This document shows, piece by piece, positions 8,441-15,830 of a stretch of 64,000 bases of DNA (position 1 is the first letter of the stretch; each line of letters starts with the position of its first letter). Both the position numbers and the translations under genes were made by a program. The notes beneath the pieces are model-generated. The model searched no databases, was not told where the DNA came from, and was given only the letters and a program-made list of their open reading frames with translations. This stretch comes from Winogradskyella echinorum (GTDB lineage Bacteria; Bacteroidota; Bacteroidia; Flavobacteriales; Flavobacteriaceae), in NCBI RefSeq assembly GCF_014297365.1, contig NZ_JACOQD010000004.1, positions 168,748 to 232,747 of the forward strand. The letters are read 5' to 3'.

Positions 8441-10528
8441 ATGAAAAAAGAAACACTAAAAAAAGGATTTTCAAAACTCTGCACAGCGAAAGCTATGGCA
8501 GAATTATATGAAGCAAACTTTAAGCAAGTTTCAAAATATGTTCACGCAACATCTCGAGGACACGAAGCGATTCAAATCGCTTTAGGAATGCAATTATTAC
8601 CTCAAGATTATGCCTTTCCATATTACAGAGATGACGCTATGTTGCTTTCGTTCGGATTAGAACCTTACGATTTAATGTTACAACTCTTAGCTAAAAAAGA
8701 CGATCCGTTTTCTGGTGGAAGAACCTATTATTCGCATCCAAGTTTAAAGGATAATGATAAGCCAAAAATACCACATCAATCCTCAGCAACAGGTATGCAA
8801 GCCATTCCGGCAACAGGTGTTGCTATGGGAATGCAATATTTAGAAAAGCAAAGTTTGAAAAATCCAGTTACGAGTAATCAGGATGCGATTTCCTTCCCTT
8901 TGGGAAGGACTGAGGATGGGCTTGTAGTCTGTTCTCTAGGTGACGCCTCAGTAACCGAAGGAGAAATAGCAGAGGCTTTCCAAATGGCAGCTTTAAAGCA
9001 AATGCCTATTTTGTATTTAGTACAAGATAACGGTTGGGATATTTCTGCTAATGAAGCTGAAACTAGAGCCCAAAATGCAGCAGAATATGCGGCAGGTTTT
9101 CATGGTTTAGAAGCTATTTCTATTGATGGAGCCAACTTCACAGAAAGCTATGAAGCATTAGGAAAAGTAATAAAGACGATACGTGAAGAGCGAAGACCGT
9201 TTTTGGTTCATGCCAAAGTTCCGTTATTAAATCATCACACATCTGGTGTAAGAATGGAGTGGTATCGAGACGATTTAAACGAAGCACGTTCGCGCGATCC
9301 TTACCCTGTTTTAAAACAACAATTAGTAGACGCAGGATTTTTAGAACAAGAAGTTAAAAACATAGAAAATTCCGCGAAAGCGAAAGTGCAATCAGATTTT
9401 GAAAAGGCTTTAAAAGCCGAAGATCCAAAACCTGAAGATTTGTTTACAAACGATTTTGTGCCAACACCAATTACCGAAGAAAAGGGAACACGTGCACCAG
9501 AAGGTGCCGAAAAAGTGGTAATGGTAGATTGTGCACTTTTCGCAGTAGAGGAGCTGATGAAAAAGCACAAAGAATGTCTGCTTTATGGACAAGATGTTGG
9601 TGGACGATTAGGTGGCGTTTTTAGAGAAGCAGCGACTTTGGCTCAAAAATTTGGAGACGATCGTGTATTCAATACACCAATTCAAGAAGCGTTTATTGTA
9701 GGTTCTACAGTTGGTATGAGTGCCGTTGGATTAAAACCCATTGTTGAGGTTCAGTTTGCAGATTATATTTGGCCAGGTTTAAATCAATTATTTACAGAAG
9801 TCAGTAGAAGTTGCTATCTAAGTAATGGAAAATGGCCAGTAAGTATGATTCTTCGAGTTCCAATTGGAGCTTATGGAAGTGGAGGGCCATATCATTCCTC
9901 TTCAGTCGAATCTGTGATTACCAACATTAGAGGTGTCAAAATAGCCTATCCAAGCAATGGAGCCGATTTAAAAGGTTTAATGAAAGCTGCTTATTACGAC
10001 CCCAATCCGGTTATCATTTTAGAACACAAAGGCTTGTATTGGTCTAAAGTAAAAGGAACGCAAGGAGCAACGTCTGTTGAGCCAAGTGAAGACTATATAT
10101 TACCTTTTGGTAAAGCATGGGTTTTACAAGAAATCTGGAAACAAGATGATGTTGAAACTATAACCATTGTCACTTATGGAATGGGTGTGCATTGGGCAAT
10201 CAATGCATCCCAAGAATTAGGAATGCAAGACCAAATTGAAGTGATTGATTTGCGTACCTTATTTCCTTTAGATGAAGATTCGATAATGAAATCTGTCAAG
10301 AAAACAGGTAAGTGTTTAGTGGTTACTGAAGAGCCAAGTAATAACAGTTTTGCGAGAGCATTAGCCGGAAAAATTCAAGAAGATTGTTTTAAATATTTGG
10401 ATGCACCAGTTATGACGATTGGTAGTGAAAATATGCCAGCGATTCCATTAAATTCAATCTTAGAAGAAACCATGATTCCTTCCACAGAAAAGGTGAAAGC
10501 TAAAATAGAACAGTTAATTAATTATTAG
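8441..10528 (+). CDS. Fused branched-chain 2-oxoacid dehydrogenase E1 (alpha-beta)
   Basis: Thiamine diphosphate-dependent E1 that decarboxylates 2-oxoacids. One 695-residue chain holds both E1 halves: alpha-like (about 1-335) with the ThDP/Mg motif GDASVTEGE and HHTSGVRMEWYRDD, and beta-like (about 350-695) with GQDVGGRLGGVFREA, NTPIQEAF and VTEEPSNNS. Alpha-beta fusions of this kind are common in Bacteroidota. Residues 150-161 (ISFPLGRTEDGL) are encoded by a palindromic repeat and lie in the loop just before the ThDP motif. A clear terminator begins 8 bases after the stop. Exact substrate range is inferred from the neighbouring ilvE. Confidence 0.9.
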   Translation: MKKETLKKGFSKLCTAKAMAELYEANFKQVSKYVHATSRGHEAIQIALGMQLLPQDYAFPYYRDDAMLLSFGLEPYDLMLQLLAKKDDPFSGGRTYYSHPSLKDNDKPKIPHQSSATGMQAIPATGVAMGMQYLEKQSLKNPVTSNQDAISFPLGRTEDGLVVCSLGDASVTEGEIAEAFQMAALKQMPILYLVQDNGWDISANEAETRAQNAAEYAAGFHGLEAISIDGANFTESYEALGKVIKTIREERRPFLVHAKVPLLNHHTSGVRMEWYRDDLNEARSRDPYPVLKQQLVDAGFLEQEVKNIENSAKAKVQSDFEKALKAEDPKPEDLFTNDFVPTPITEEKGTRAPEGAEKVVMVDCALFAVEELMKKHKECLLYGQDVGGRLGGVFREAATLAQKFGDDRVFNTPIQEAFIVGSTVGMSAVGLKPIVEVQFADYIWPGLNQLFTEVSRSCYLSNGKWPVSMILRVPIGAYGSGGPYHSSSVESVITNIRGVKIAYPSNGADLKGLMKAAYYDPNPVIILEHKGLYWSKVKGTQGATSVEPSEDYILPFGKAWVLQEIWKQDDVETITIVTYGMGVHWAINASQELGMQDQIEVIDLRTLFPLDEDSIMKSVKKTGKCLVVTEEPSNNSFARALAGKIQEDCFKYLDAPVMTIGSENMPAIPLNSILEETMIPSTEKVKAKIEQLINY
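8888..8923 (+). repeat. In-frame palindromic repeat within E1 alpha region
   Basis: Contains CCTTCCC-TTT-GGGAAGG (8892-8908) followed by ACTGAGGATGGGCTT. Encodes ISFPLGRTEDGL, which matches the E2 insertion ISSPLGKSEEAL at 7 of 12 residues, with conservative changes at most others. It sits in a surface loop immediately upstream of the cofactor motif. Confidence 0.75.
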
Positions 10529-10536
10529 TCATAAAA

Positions 10537-10561
10537 AAAGCCTATCCAAAAGATAGGCTTT
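10537..10561. terminator. Bidirectional terminator between E1 and csp
   Basis: AAAGCCTATC and GATAGGCTTT form a 10-bp stem with a 5-base loop, flanked by A-runs on the left and T-rich sequence on the right. It serves the convergent E1 (+) and cold-shock (-) genes. Confidence 0.85.
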
Positions 10562-10589
10562 ATTCTTAAAAAGATTGTAAGGTATATAC

Positions 10590-10781
10590 TTATATAACTT
10601 TTACATTTACTGCATTTAATCCCTTTTTTCCTTCGGTTAAATCGAATTCTACATTGTCACCTTCTCTTACTTCATCAACTAAACCAGAAATGTGTACAAA
10701 ATGCTCTTTACCGTTTCCTTCTTCTGTTATGAATCCAAAACCTTTAGAGTCATTAAAAAATTTTACTGTACCAGTACTCAT
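10590..10781 (-). CDS. Cold-shock domain protein
   Basis: 63-residue OB-fold single-strand nucleic acid-binding protein of the CspA family. RNP1 is KGFGFIT and RNP2 is HFVHIS; the start GTVKFFN is typical. A near-consensus -7 box (TACTTTCG on the - strand, 10806-10813) lies 24 bases before the ATG, so the leader would be short, unlike the long cold-regulated leader of E. coli cspA. The protein probably acts as an RNA chaperone. Confidence 0.95.
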   Translation of the reverse strand: MSTGTVKFFNDSKGFGFITEEGNGKEHFVHISGLVDEVREGDNVEFDLTEGKKGLNAVNVKVI

Positions 10782-10817
10782 ATTAAAATATATTAAATTA
10801 AGTTGCGAAAGTAGTCT

Positions 10818-10840
10818 AATTAATTGATAATCAATTAATT
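10818..10840. repeat. AATTAATTGA palindrome upstream of csp
   Basis: A perfect 10-bp inverted repeat AATTAATTGA-TAA-TCAATTAATT lies directly upstream of the putative csp -7 box. Possible operator or AT-rich regulatory site; no GC-rich stem or T-run supports a terminator. Confidence 0.4.
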
Positions 10841-10920
10841 TTAATTTTTTATTTAGATAAAATAAAATTGTTTTGTCTAACTATCTAAGGTTGAGTACTT
10901 AATAATATTATTTTATGTAA

Positions 10921-12597
10921 TTATATATTATATTCAGACAAAGACTTAGTAAATTTCTCTGGATCTGCCGCTAAATGGTATCTAGGATCATCAATATCTT
11001 CTATAATAACTTCCTTAAACTTAGGACTAGCTTTGTACATGAGTTGCTTGCAGTCTTCACTTAAATGTTTCAATTTTAGACTTTTTCCTGCAGCTTCATA
11101 TTTATTCACTAAGTTGAAAATCGCCTCAAGAGCAGAATGGTCGCTTACACGAGATTCCACAAAATCAATTTCAACTTGCTCAGGATCATTCTTAACATCG
11201 AATTTCGAATTAAAACTTTGAATAGAACCAAAGAAAAGTGGTCCCCAAATTTCATAAGTTTTAGTTCCGTTTGGTTGCATACGTTTTCTAGCTCTAATCA
11301 TAGTAGCATTTTTCCAAGCAAAAACTAAAGCCGAAATTATAACACCAGCAATGACTGCAATGGCTAAATCTTTCCATACTGTTATCGCAGAAACAGCAAT
11401 TAAAACAATGGCATCAGACAATGGTATTTTTCTAAGAATTCTGAAGCTACTCCAAGCAAAGGTTCCGATAACCACCATAAACATTACGCCGACTAAAGCC
11501 GCAATAGGAATTTGTTCTATTAATGGTGCTCCAAATAAAACAAAGCATAGCAAAGCAATTGCTGCTACAGCTCCAGATAAACGACCACGACCTCCAGAAT
11601 CTACATTTATAATAGACTGACCAATCATGGCACATCCACCCATGCCTCCAAATAATCCATTCAGCATATTTGCACCACCTTGTGCAATACATTCTCGGTT
11701 ACCGCTTCCTCTTGTCTCTGTCATTTCATCAATAAGATTTAATGTCATTAATGACTCAATTAAACCTACGGCAGCTAAGATAAATGCAGTTGAAAGTATT
11801 AAATCCCAATGGCCAGCAAGTGTTCCAAATAACCCAAAAATTTGATCTTGAAAAGTTGGTAATCCACCTTCTAAACCTTTTCCACCACCATCGGCAATAA
11901 ATGAGCCCACAGTGCTCATTTCGATTCCACCAAAAATGGTAATACAAGCTACAACAACAATAGCTATTAACGCAGCTGGAATTTTTTTAGTAAGCTTAGG
12001 TAAACCATACATTATTCCCATAGTTAAACCAATAAAGCCCATCATTTTCCAAAATGCTGCATTAGAAAATAATGCTGAAAACCACTCAGATGTATTACTT
12101 AAAATTGAAATATCTTTTGGCACTGCATTAGGAAATAATCCTAATTGCGATAAGAAGATAACGATAGCTAAACCATTAACAAATCCCATCATCACTGGAT
12201 GCGGAATCAATCTCACGAATTTTCCAAGTTTAAAAATACCAGCTAAAATTTGAATACCACCAACAAAGAGTAGTGTAATAAATAGCCATTGTAATCCGAG
12301 GTTTTCAATTGGAGTGTCTAAAGCTATACCTACTTCATTTCCTTTTTGAATTAAATGTACCATTACAACAGCCATAGCTCCTGTAGCACCAGATATCATT
12401 CCTGGTCTGCCTCCAAATAAGGCAGTGACTATTCCCATCATAAATGCACCATATAGTCCTACTAAAGGATCGACACCTGCAACAAAAGCGAAAGCTACTG
12501 CTTCTGGCACTAATGCTAAAGCAACAGTTAAACCTGAAAGGATATCATTCTTAGGATTTTGAGTAAAGTTTTTTCTTGTAGTTTGGCCTAATATCAT
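10921..12597 (-). CDS. SulP-family anion transporter with STAS domain
   Basis: 558-residue inner-membrane transporter of the SLC26/SulP family. The N-terminal region shows the family start (NDILSGLTVALALVPEAVAFAFVAGVDPLVGLYGAF) in shortened form here as NDILSGLTVALALVPEAV; multiple hydrophobic helices run to about residue 425. A cytoplasmic STAS domain follows (about 445-545, VEIDFVESRVSDHSALEA). Substrates in the family include sulfate, bicarbonate and dicarboxylates; no adjacent carbonic anhydrase or sulfate-assimilation gene narrows the choice. A perfect -7 box lies 23 bases upstream. Confidence 0.9.
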   Translation of the reverse strand: MILGQTTRKNFTQNPKNDILSGLTVALALVPEAVAFAFVAGVDPLVGLYGAFMMGIVTALFGGRPGMISGATGAMAVVMVHLIQKGNEVGIALDTPIENLGLQWLFITLLFVGGIQILAGIFKLGKFVRLIPHPVMMGFVNGLAIVIFLSQLGLFPNAVPKDISILSNTSEWFSALFSNAAFWKMMGFIGLTMGIMYGLPKLTKKIPAALIAIVVVACITIFGGIEMSTVGSFIADGGGKGLEGGLPTFQDQIFGLFGTLAGHWDLILSTAFILAAVGLIESLMTLNLIDEMTETRGSGNRECIAQGGANMLNGLFGGMGGCAMIGQSIINVDSGGRGRLSGAVAAIALLCFVLFGAPLIEQIPIAALVGVMFMVVIGTFAWSSFRILRKIPLSDAIVLIAVSAITVWKDLAIAVIAGVIISALVFAWKNATMIRARKRMQPNGTKTYEIWGPLFFGSIQSFNSKFDVKNDPEQVEIDFVESRVSDHSALEAIFNLVNKYEAAGKSLKLKHLSEDCKQLMYKASPKFKEVIIEDIDDPRYHLAADPEKFTKSLSEYNI

Positions 12598-12619
12598 AAT
12601 ACATAGTCTTAAAAGTCGG

Positions 12620-12627
12620 CAAAGATA
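12620..12627 (-). promoter_or_regulatory. -7 box for the SulP gene
   Basis: The - strand reads TATCTTTG, a perfect match to the Bacteroidota TAnnTTTG element, 22 bases before the ATG. No clear -33 TTG was found at the usual distance. Confidence 0.55.
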
Positions 12628-12667
12628 TAGTATTTAGATTTAAAGCCTAATGAATAGTACAAACAAA

Positions 12668-12694
12668 AAAAGTACTGCAAAACAGTACTTTTTA
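12668..12694 (-). terminator. Terminator after DUF4136 gene
   Basis: AAAAGTACTG and CAGTACTTTT pair around CAAAA (12669-12693). On the - strand the stem is followed by a run of Ts, so it ends transcription from hutU and the DUF4136 gene. Confidence 0.85.
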
Positions 12695-12715
12695 TATATG
12701 ATTTAAGGTTTTTAA

Positions 12716-13270
12716 TTATTTAGCAGGTGGAAATTGCTCCATCGTTTTACTTACAAATTCTTTGATACGAGCTTCTTTCTTATCAACATTTCTAGTAACT
12801 AAATAGCCAGTTCCAGAACCTTGCCAAATTAATTCCTTTTTATCGGTATCTATTAAATCAATAAAAAGCATGCCTTCTGTTTTAGTTGAAACTTGGCTTC
12901 CTCCAAAGCCTGGTCCCCAGCCCCAACCCCAACGGTTGAAACCTCCCCAGCCCCAAGCACCAGCTCCCCAAGCATTGTTATAGATGTTAACACGTTGGTT
13001 AGATTTGGTAAATATGCTAACGAGCATATCTGGATTTTCGGATTTAGTCATTCCTTTTGCCATTAACTCTGCTTCAATAGCTCTTAGGATTCTACGTTTG
13101 TCAATATCACTTATTTCGGCTTTATCAATTCCTGGTTTGAAAAACGCGAAGGTTTTGTATTGATCAAAATTTGCTTCTCTATCATAATCAGCCGCAACTC
13201 TAACAGAGCTACAAGATGATAGAAGGATGGCAAATACTAAAATTGGTGTAAATTTGAGTAACTTCTTCAT
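12716..13270 (-). CDS. DUF4136 lipoprotein
   Basis: 184-residue exported lipoprotein: signal LLKFTPILVFAILLSSC with lipobox Cys at residue 19. The body matches the DUF4136 pattern (DYDREANFDQYKTFAFF, then IKEFVSKTMEQFPP at the end). A Gly/Trp-rich stretch lies at about residues 103-125 (GAWGWGGFNRWGWGWG). It starts 11 bases after the hutU stop and is probably co-transcribed with it, although no link to histidine breakdown is known. Function unknown; likely periplasmic face or outer membrane. Confidence 0.85.
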   Translation of the reverse strand: MKKLLKFTPILVFAILLSSCSSVRVAADYDREANFDQYKTFAFFKPGIDKAEISDIDKRRILRAIEAELMAKGMTKSENPDMLVSIFTKSNQRVNIYNNAWGAGAWGWGGFNRWGWGWGPGFGGSQVSTKTEGMLFIDLIDTDKKELIWQGSGTGYLVTRNVDKKEARIKEFVSKTMEQFPPAK

Positions 13271-13281
13271 ATTGCTTTATT

Positions 13282-15291
13282 TTAATTTGTTTCTAATAAA
13301 TCGTCATCAACGAGGTTAGGTAACGTTACTTTTAAATTAGGTTCGTTTTCCATGGCTCGTTTTATGGCAAAGATTGCTCCTTCATTTCTGGCCCAACTTC
13401 GTCTTGAGATTCCATTGTTTACATCCCAAAATAACATTTGTTTTAATCGTTTTGATGCTTCTTTAGTACCATCAAGAACCATACCAAATCCTCCGTTAAT
13501 AACTTCTCCCCAGCCAACGCCTCCACCATTATGAATGCTTATCCATGTGGCTCCTCTAAAACTATCACCAATAACATTATGAATTGCCATGTCTGCTGTA
13601 AAACGCGAGCCGTCATAAATATTGCTAGTTTCTCTGTATGGAGAATCTGTACCTGAAACATCGTGATGGTCTCTTCCTAATACTACATAACCTATTTCTT
13701 CTTTTTCAATAGCTTTATTAAATGCTTCGGCAATTTTCATTCTACCTTCGGCATCAGCGTATAGAATTCTGGCTTGTGAACCAACGACCAATTTATTTTC
13801 TTGTGCACCTTTAATCCATTGAATGTTATCAGCCATTTGTTGCTGAATTTCCTCTGGGGAATCTTTCATTATTTCTTCTAAAACATCACAAGCTATTTTG
13901 TCTGTTTTTAAGAGGTCTTCTGGTTTTCCAGATGCACAAACCCAACGGAATGGTCCAAAACCATAATCAAAACACATTGGTCCCATAATGTCTTGTACAT
14001 AACTTGGATATTTAAACTCGCGACCAATAGATGGATTATTAGACATTACATCTGCTCCTGCACGAGACGCTTCAAGTAAAAAGGCATTTCCATAATCGAA
14101 AAAGTAAGTACCTTTTTCTGTGTGCTTATTTATTGCTTTAGCATGGCGACGTAAGGTTTCTTGAACTTTTTCTTTAAACAATTCTGGGTTGTTTGCCATC
14201 ATCTCATTTGCATCTTCAAAAGATATATCTACAGGGTAATAACCACCAGCCCAAGGATTGTGAAGCGAAGTTTGATCACTTCCTAAATCGATTTGAATAT
14301 TAGCTTCATCAAATTTTTCCCAAACATCAACAATGTTTCCTAAATAGGCAATTGAGATAGTTTCTTTTTCAGATTTTGCTTTCTTAACTCTTGTCACTAA
14401 CTTATCTAGATTAGTAATTTTTTCATCTATCCAACCTTGATCTAGTCTAACCTGAGTAATTTTTGGATTAACCTCTGCGCAAACGGTAATACAACCTGCA
14501 ATGTTACCCGCTTTTGGTTGAGCGCCAGACATACCACCTAAGCCAGAAGTAACAAATAAATTTCCTTTTGGGTCTTTTTTAATTTTTCTAAAACCATTTA
14601 AAACGGTAATAGTTGTGCCATGTACAATGCCTTGAGGACCAATGTACATGTAACTTCCTGCGGTCATTTGTCCGTATTGTGTAACTCCTAATGCATTAAA
14701 TTTTTCCCAGTCATCAGGCTTAGAATAATTAGGAATCATCATACCGTTGGTGACAACAACTCTAGGTGCCTCCTTATGCGATGGAAATAGTCCCATAGGA
14801 TGACCAGAGTACATCACTAAAGTTTGTTCGTCATTCATTTCGGCCAAATACTTCATGGTTAATCTGTATTGTGCCCAATTTGAAAATACTGCACCATTTC
14901 CACCATAAGTAATCAATTCGTGAGGATGTTGCGCTACAGCATAATCTAAATTGTTCTGAATCATTAGCATAATAGCTGCAGCCTGCTTAGATTTAGCAGG
15001 ATATTCTTCAATTGGTCGAGCATACATTTTGTAGTCTGGTCTTAGGCGATACATGTATATACGACCATAAGTTTTTAATTCATTTTTAAATTCTGGTAGT
15101 AATTCTTCATGATACTTTTTGTCAAAGTAGCGTAATGCATTTTTTAGCGCTAGTTTCTCTTCTTCTTTAGAAAGAATTGCTTTTCTTTTTGGAGCATGAT
15201 TAATTGAGGAATCATAAGATTTAAGTTTAGGTAGTATATCTGGGATGCCTTCTAATATTTGATCTTTGAAAGATAATGTTGTTTTTTGCAT
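13282..15291 (-). CDS. hutU: Urocanate hydratase
   Basis: NAD-dependent enzyme that converts urocanate to imidazolonepropionate in histidine degradation. 669 residues, longer than the ~555-residue proteobacterial form but usual for Bacteroidota. Recognisable segments: ELITYGGNGAVFSNWAQYRL near residue 100, the NAD-binding GLGGMSGAQPKAG, the Cys-containing MGPMCFDYGFGPFRWVC, and HNGGGVGWGEVINGGFG near the C-terminus. No other hut gene is in the window, so hutH, hutI and hutG must be elsewhere. Its ATG overlaps the TAA of the upstream DUF5522 gene by one base (TAATG), implying translational coupling. Confidence 0.95.
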   Translation of the reverse strand: MQKTTLSFKDQILEGIPDILPKLKSYDSSINHAPKRKAILSKEEEKLALKNALRYFDKKYHEELLPEFKNELKTYGRIYMYRLRPDYKMYARPIEEYPAKSKQAAAIMLMIQNNLDYAVAQHPHELITYGGNGAVFSNWAQYRLTMKYLAEMNDEQTLVMYSGHPMGLFPSHKEAPRVVVTNGMMIPNYSKPDDWEKFNALGVTQYGQMTAGSYMYIGPQGIVHGTTITVLNGFRKIKKDPKGNLFVTSGLGGMSGAQPKAGNIAGCITVCAEVNPKITQVRLDQGWIDEKITNLDKLVTRVKKAKSEKETISIAYLGNIVDVWEKFDEANIQIDLGSDQTSLHNPWAGGYYPVDISFEDANEMMANNPELFKEKVQETLRRHAKAINKHTEKGTYFFDYGNAFLLEASRAGADVMSNNPSIGREFKYPSYVQDIMGPMCFDYGFGPFRWVCASGKPEDLLKTDKIACDVLEEIMKDSPEEIQQQMADNIQWIKGAQENKLVVGSQARILYADAEGRMKIAEAFNKAIEKEEIGYVVLGRDHHDVSGTDSPYRETSNIYDGSRFTADMAIHNVIGDSFRGATWISIHNGGGVGWGEVINGGFGMVLDGTKEASKRLKQMLFWDVNNGISRRSWARNEGAIFAIKRAMENEPNLKVTLPNLVDDDLLETN

Positions 15292-15452
15292 TACTTTTTT
15301 TTTAAAGCATTTTTATCAAATCCATAAGGGCAATGTCTACATCCACTTTCGCAACAATAACCGCGTTTTAAATGATATTGCTCAGTGAAACAGCGATAGC
15401 CTTCTGGCGTTAAGTAGTAATCACCATCTTCAATTGGGACATATTTCTTCAT
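15291..15452 (-). CDS. Small Cys-rich DUF5522-type protein
   Basis: 53-residue protein starting MKKYVPIEDGDYY and containing RGYCCESGCRHCPYGF, with four cysteines and a His spaced like a metal site (C33, C34, C38, H40, C41). I recognise this as the DUF5522 pattern. The stop codon overlaps the hutU start (TAATG), so the two are co-translated. A perfect TATCTTTG -7 box ends only 6 bases before the ATG, so the mRNA would be nearly leaderless. Function unknown; a metal- or iron-sulfur-binding role is inference from the cysteines. Confidence 0.82.
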   Translation of the reverse strand: MKKYVPIEDGDYYLTPEGYRCFTEQYHLKRGYCCESGCRHCPYGFDKNALKKK

Positions 15453-15458
15453 GTTTAA

Positions 15459-15466
15459 CAAAGATA
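15459..15466 (-). promoter_or_regulatory. -7 box for DUF5522-hutU
   Basis: The - strand reads TATCTTTG, perfect TAnnTTTG, with its 3' edge 6 bases from the ATG. The predicted start site falls at or just before the A of the start codon. Confidence 0.55.
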
Positions 15467-15501
15467 ATGTAAATTGGATTGATTTTTGAATAAGTTATAT
15501 C

Positions 15502-15825
15502 GTGATATTAATTTCTAAATATATAGTTCCGCGAGGTTTTATTGGAATTACCATTTTTCCTTTTATGTTTTTAAAGTATAAGGCTTTAAAAGCAAATACT
15601 GTTTTGGTAAATCATGAAAAAATTCATCTTAGACAACAACTGGAATTGTTAATTATTCCTTTTTTTGTAATCTACGGCATAGAATTTTTTGTAAGATTAA
15701 TTCAATACAAGAATTGGAATATAGCTTATAGAAATATTTCTTTTGAACGTGAGGCTTATAAATATGAAAAAGACCTTAACTATATAAAGTTAAGGCCTTT
15801 CATGGCATTTATTAATTTTTATTAG
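15502..15825 (+). CDS. Small membrane protein with HExxH-like motif
   Basis: 107 residues from a GTG start (GTG ATA TTA ATT). It contains NHEKIHLRQQLELL, an HExxH motif at about residues 38-42, followed by hydrophobic LLIIPFFVIYGIEFFVRLI and by ERE AYKYEKDLNY, where a Glu could be a third metal ligand. This arrangement suggests a small zinc metallopeptidase-like (M56-like) membrane protein, but the family is not established. The last 20 codons contain a strong inverted repeat that probably also acts as terminator for the convergent T9SS gene, whose stop lies only 5 bases away. Confidence 0.7.
   Translation: MILISKYIVPRGFIGITIFPFMFLKYKALKANTVLVNHEKIHLRQQLELLIIPFFVIYGIEFFVRLIQYKNWNIAYRNISFEREAYKYEKDLNYIKLRPFMAFINFY
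15769..15800 (-). terminator. Terminator of the T9SS gene inside a convergent coding region
   Basis: CCTTAACT and AGTTAAGG (15774-15781 / 15788-15795) pair, extended by AAAG/CTTT after one mismatch. On the - strand the stem is followed by TTTTTC. It lies inside the last part of the 107-residue + strand gene, about 30-60 bases beyond the T9SS gene's stop. Confidence 0.6.
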
Positions 15826-15830
15826 ATTAG

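Noticed and set aside
10782..10920. A cold-shock riboswitch-like leader for csp
   Set aside because: The nearby -7 box implies a short leader; only an AT-rich palindrome is seen.
11033..12253. Several + strand open frames opposite the SulP gene
   Set aside because: They are shadows of a long, well-supported transporter gene and show no domain or signal of their own.
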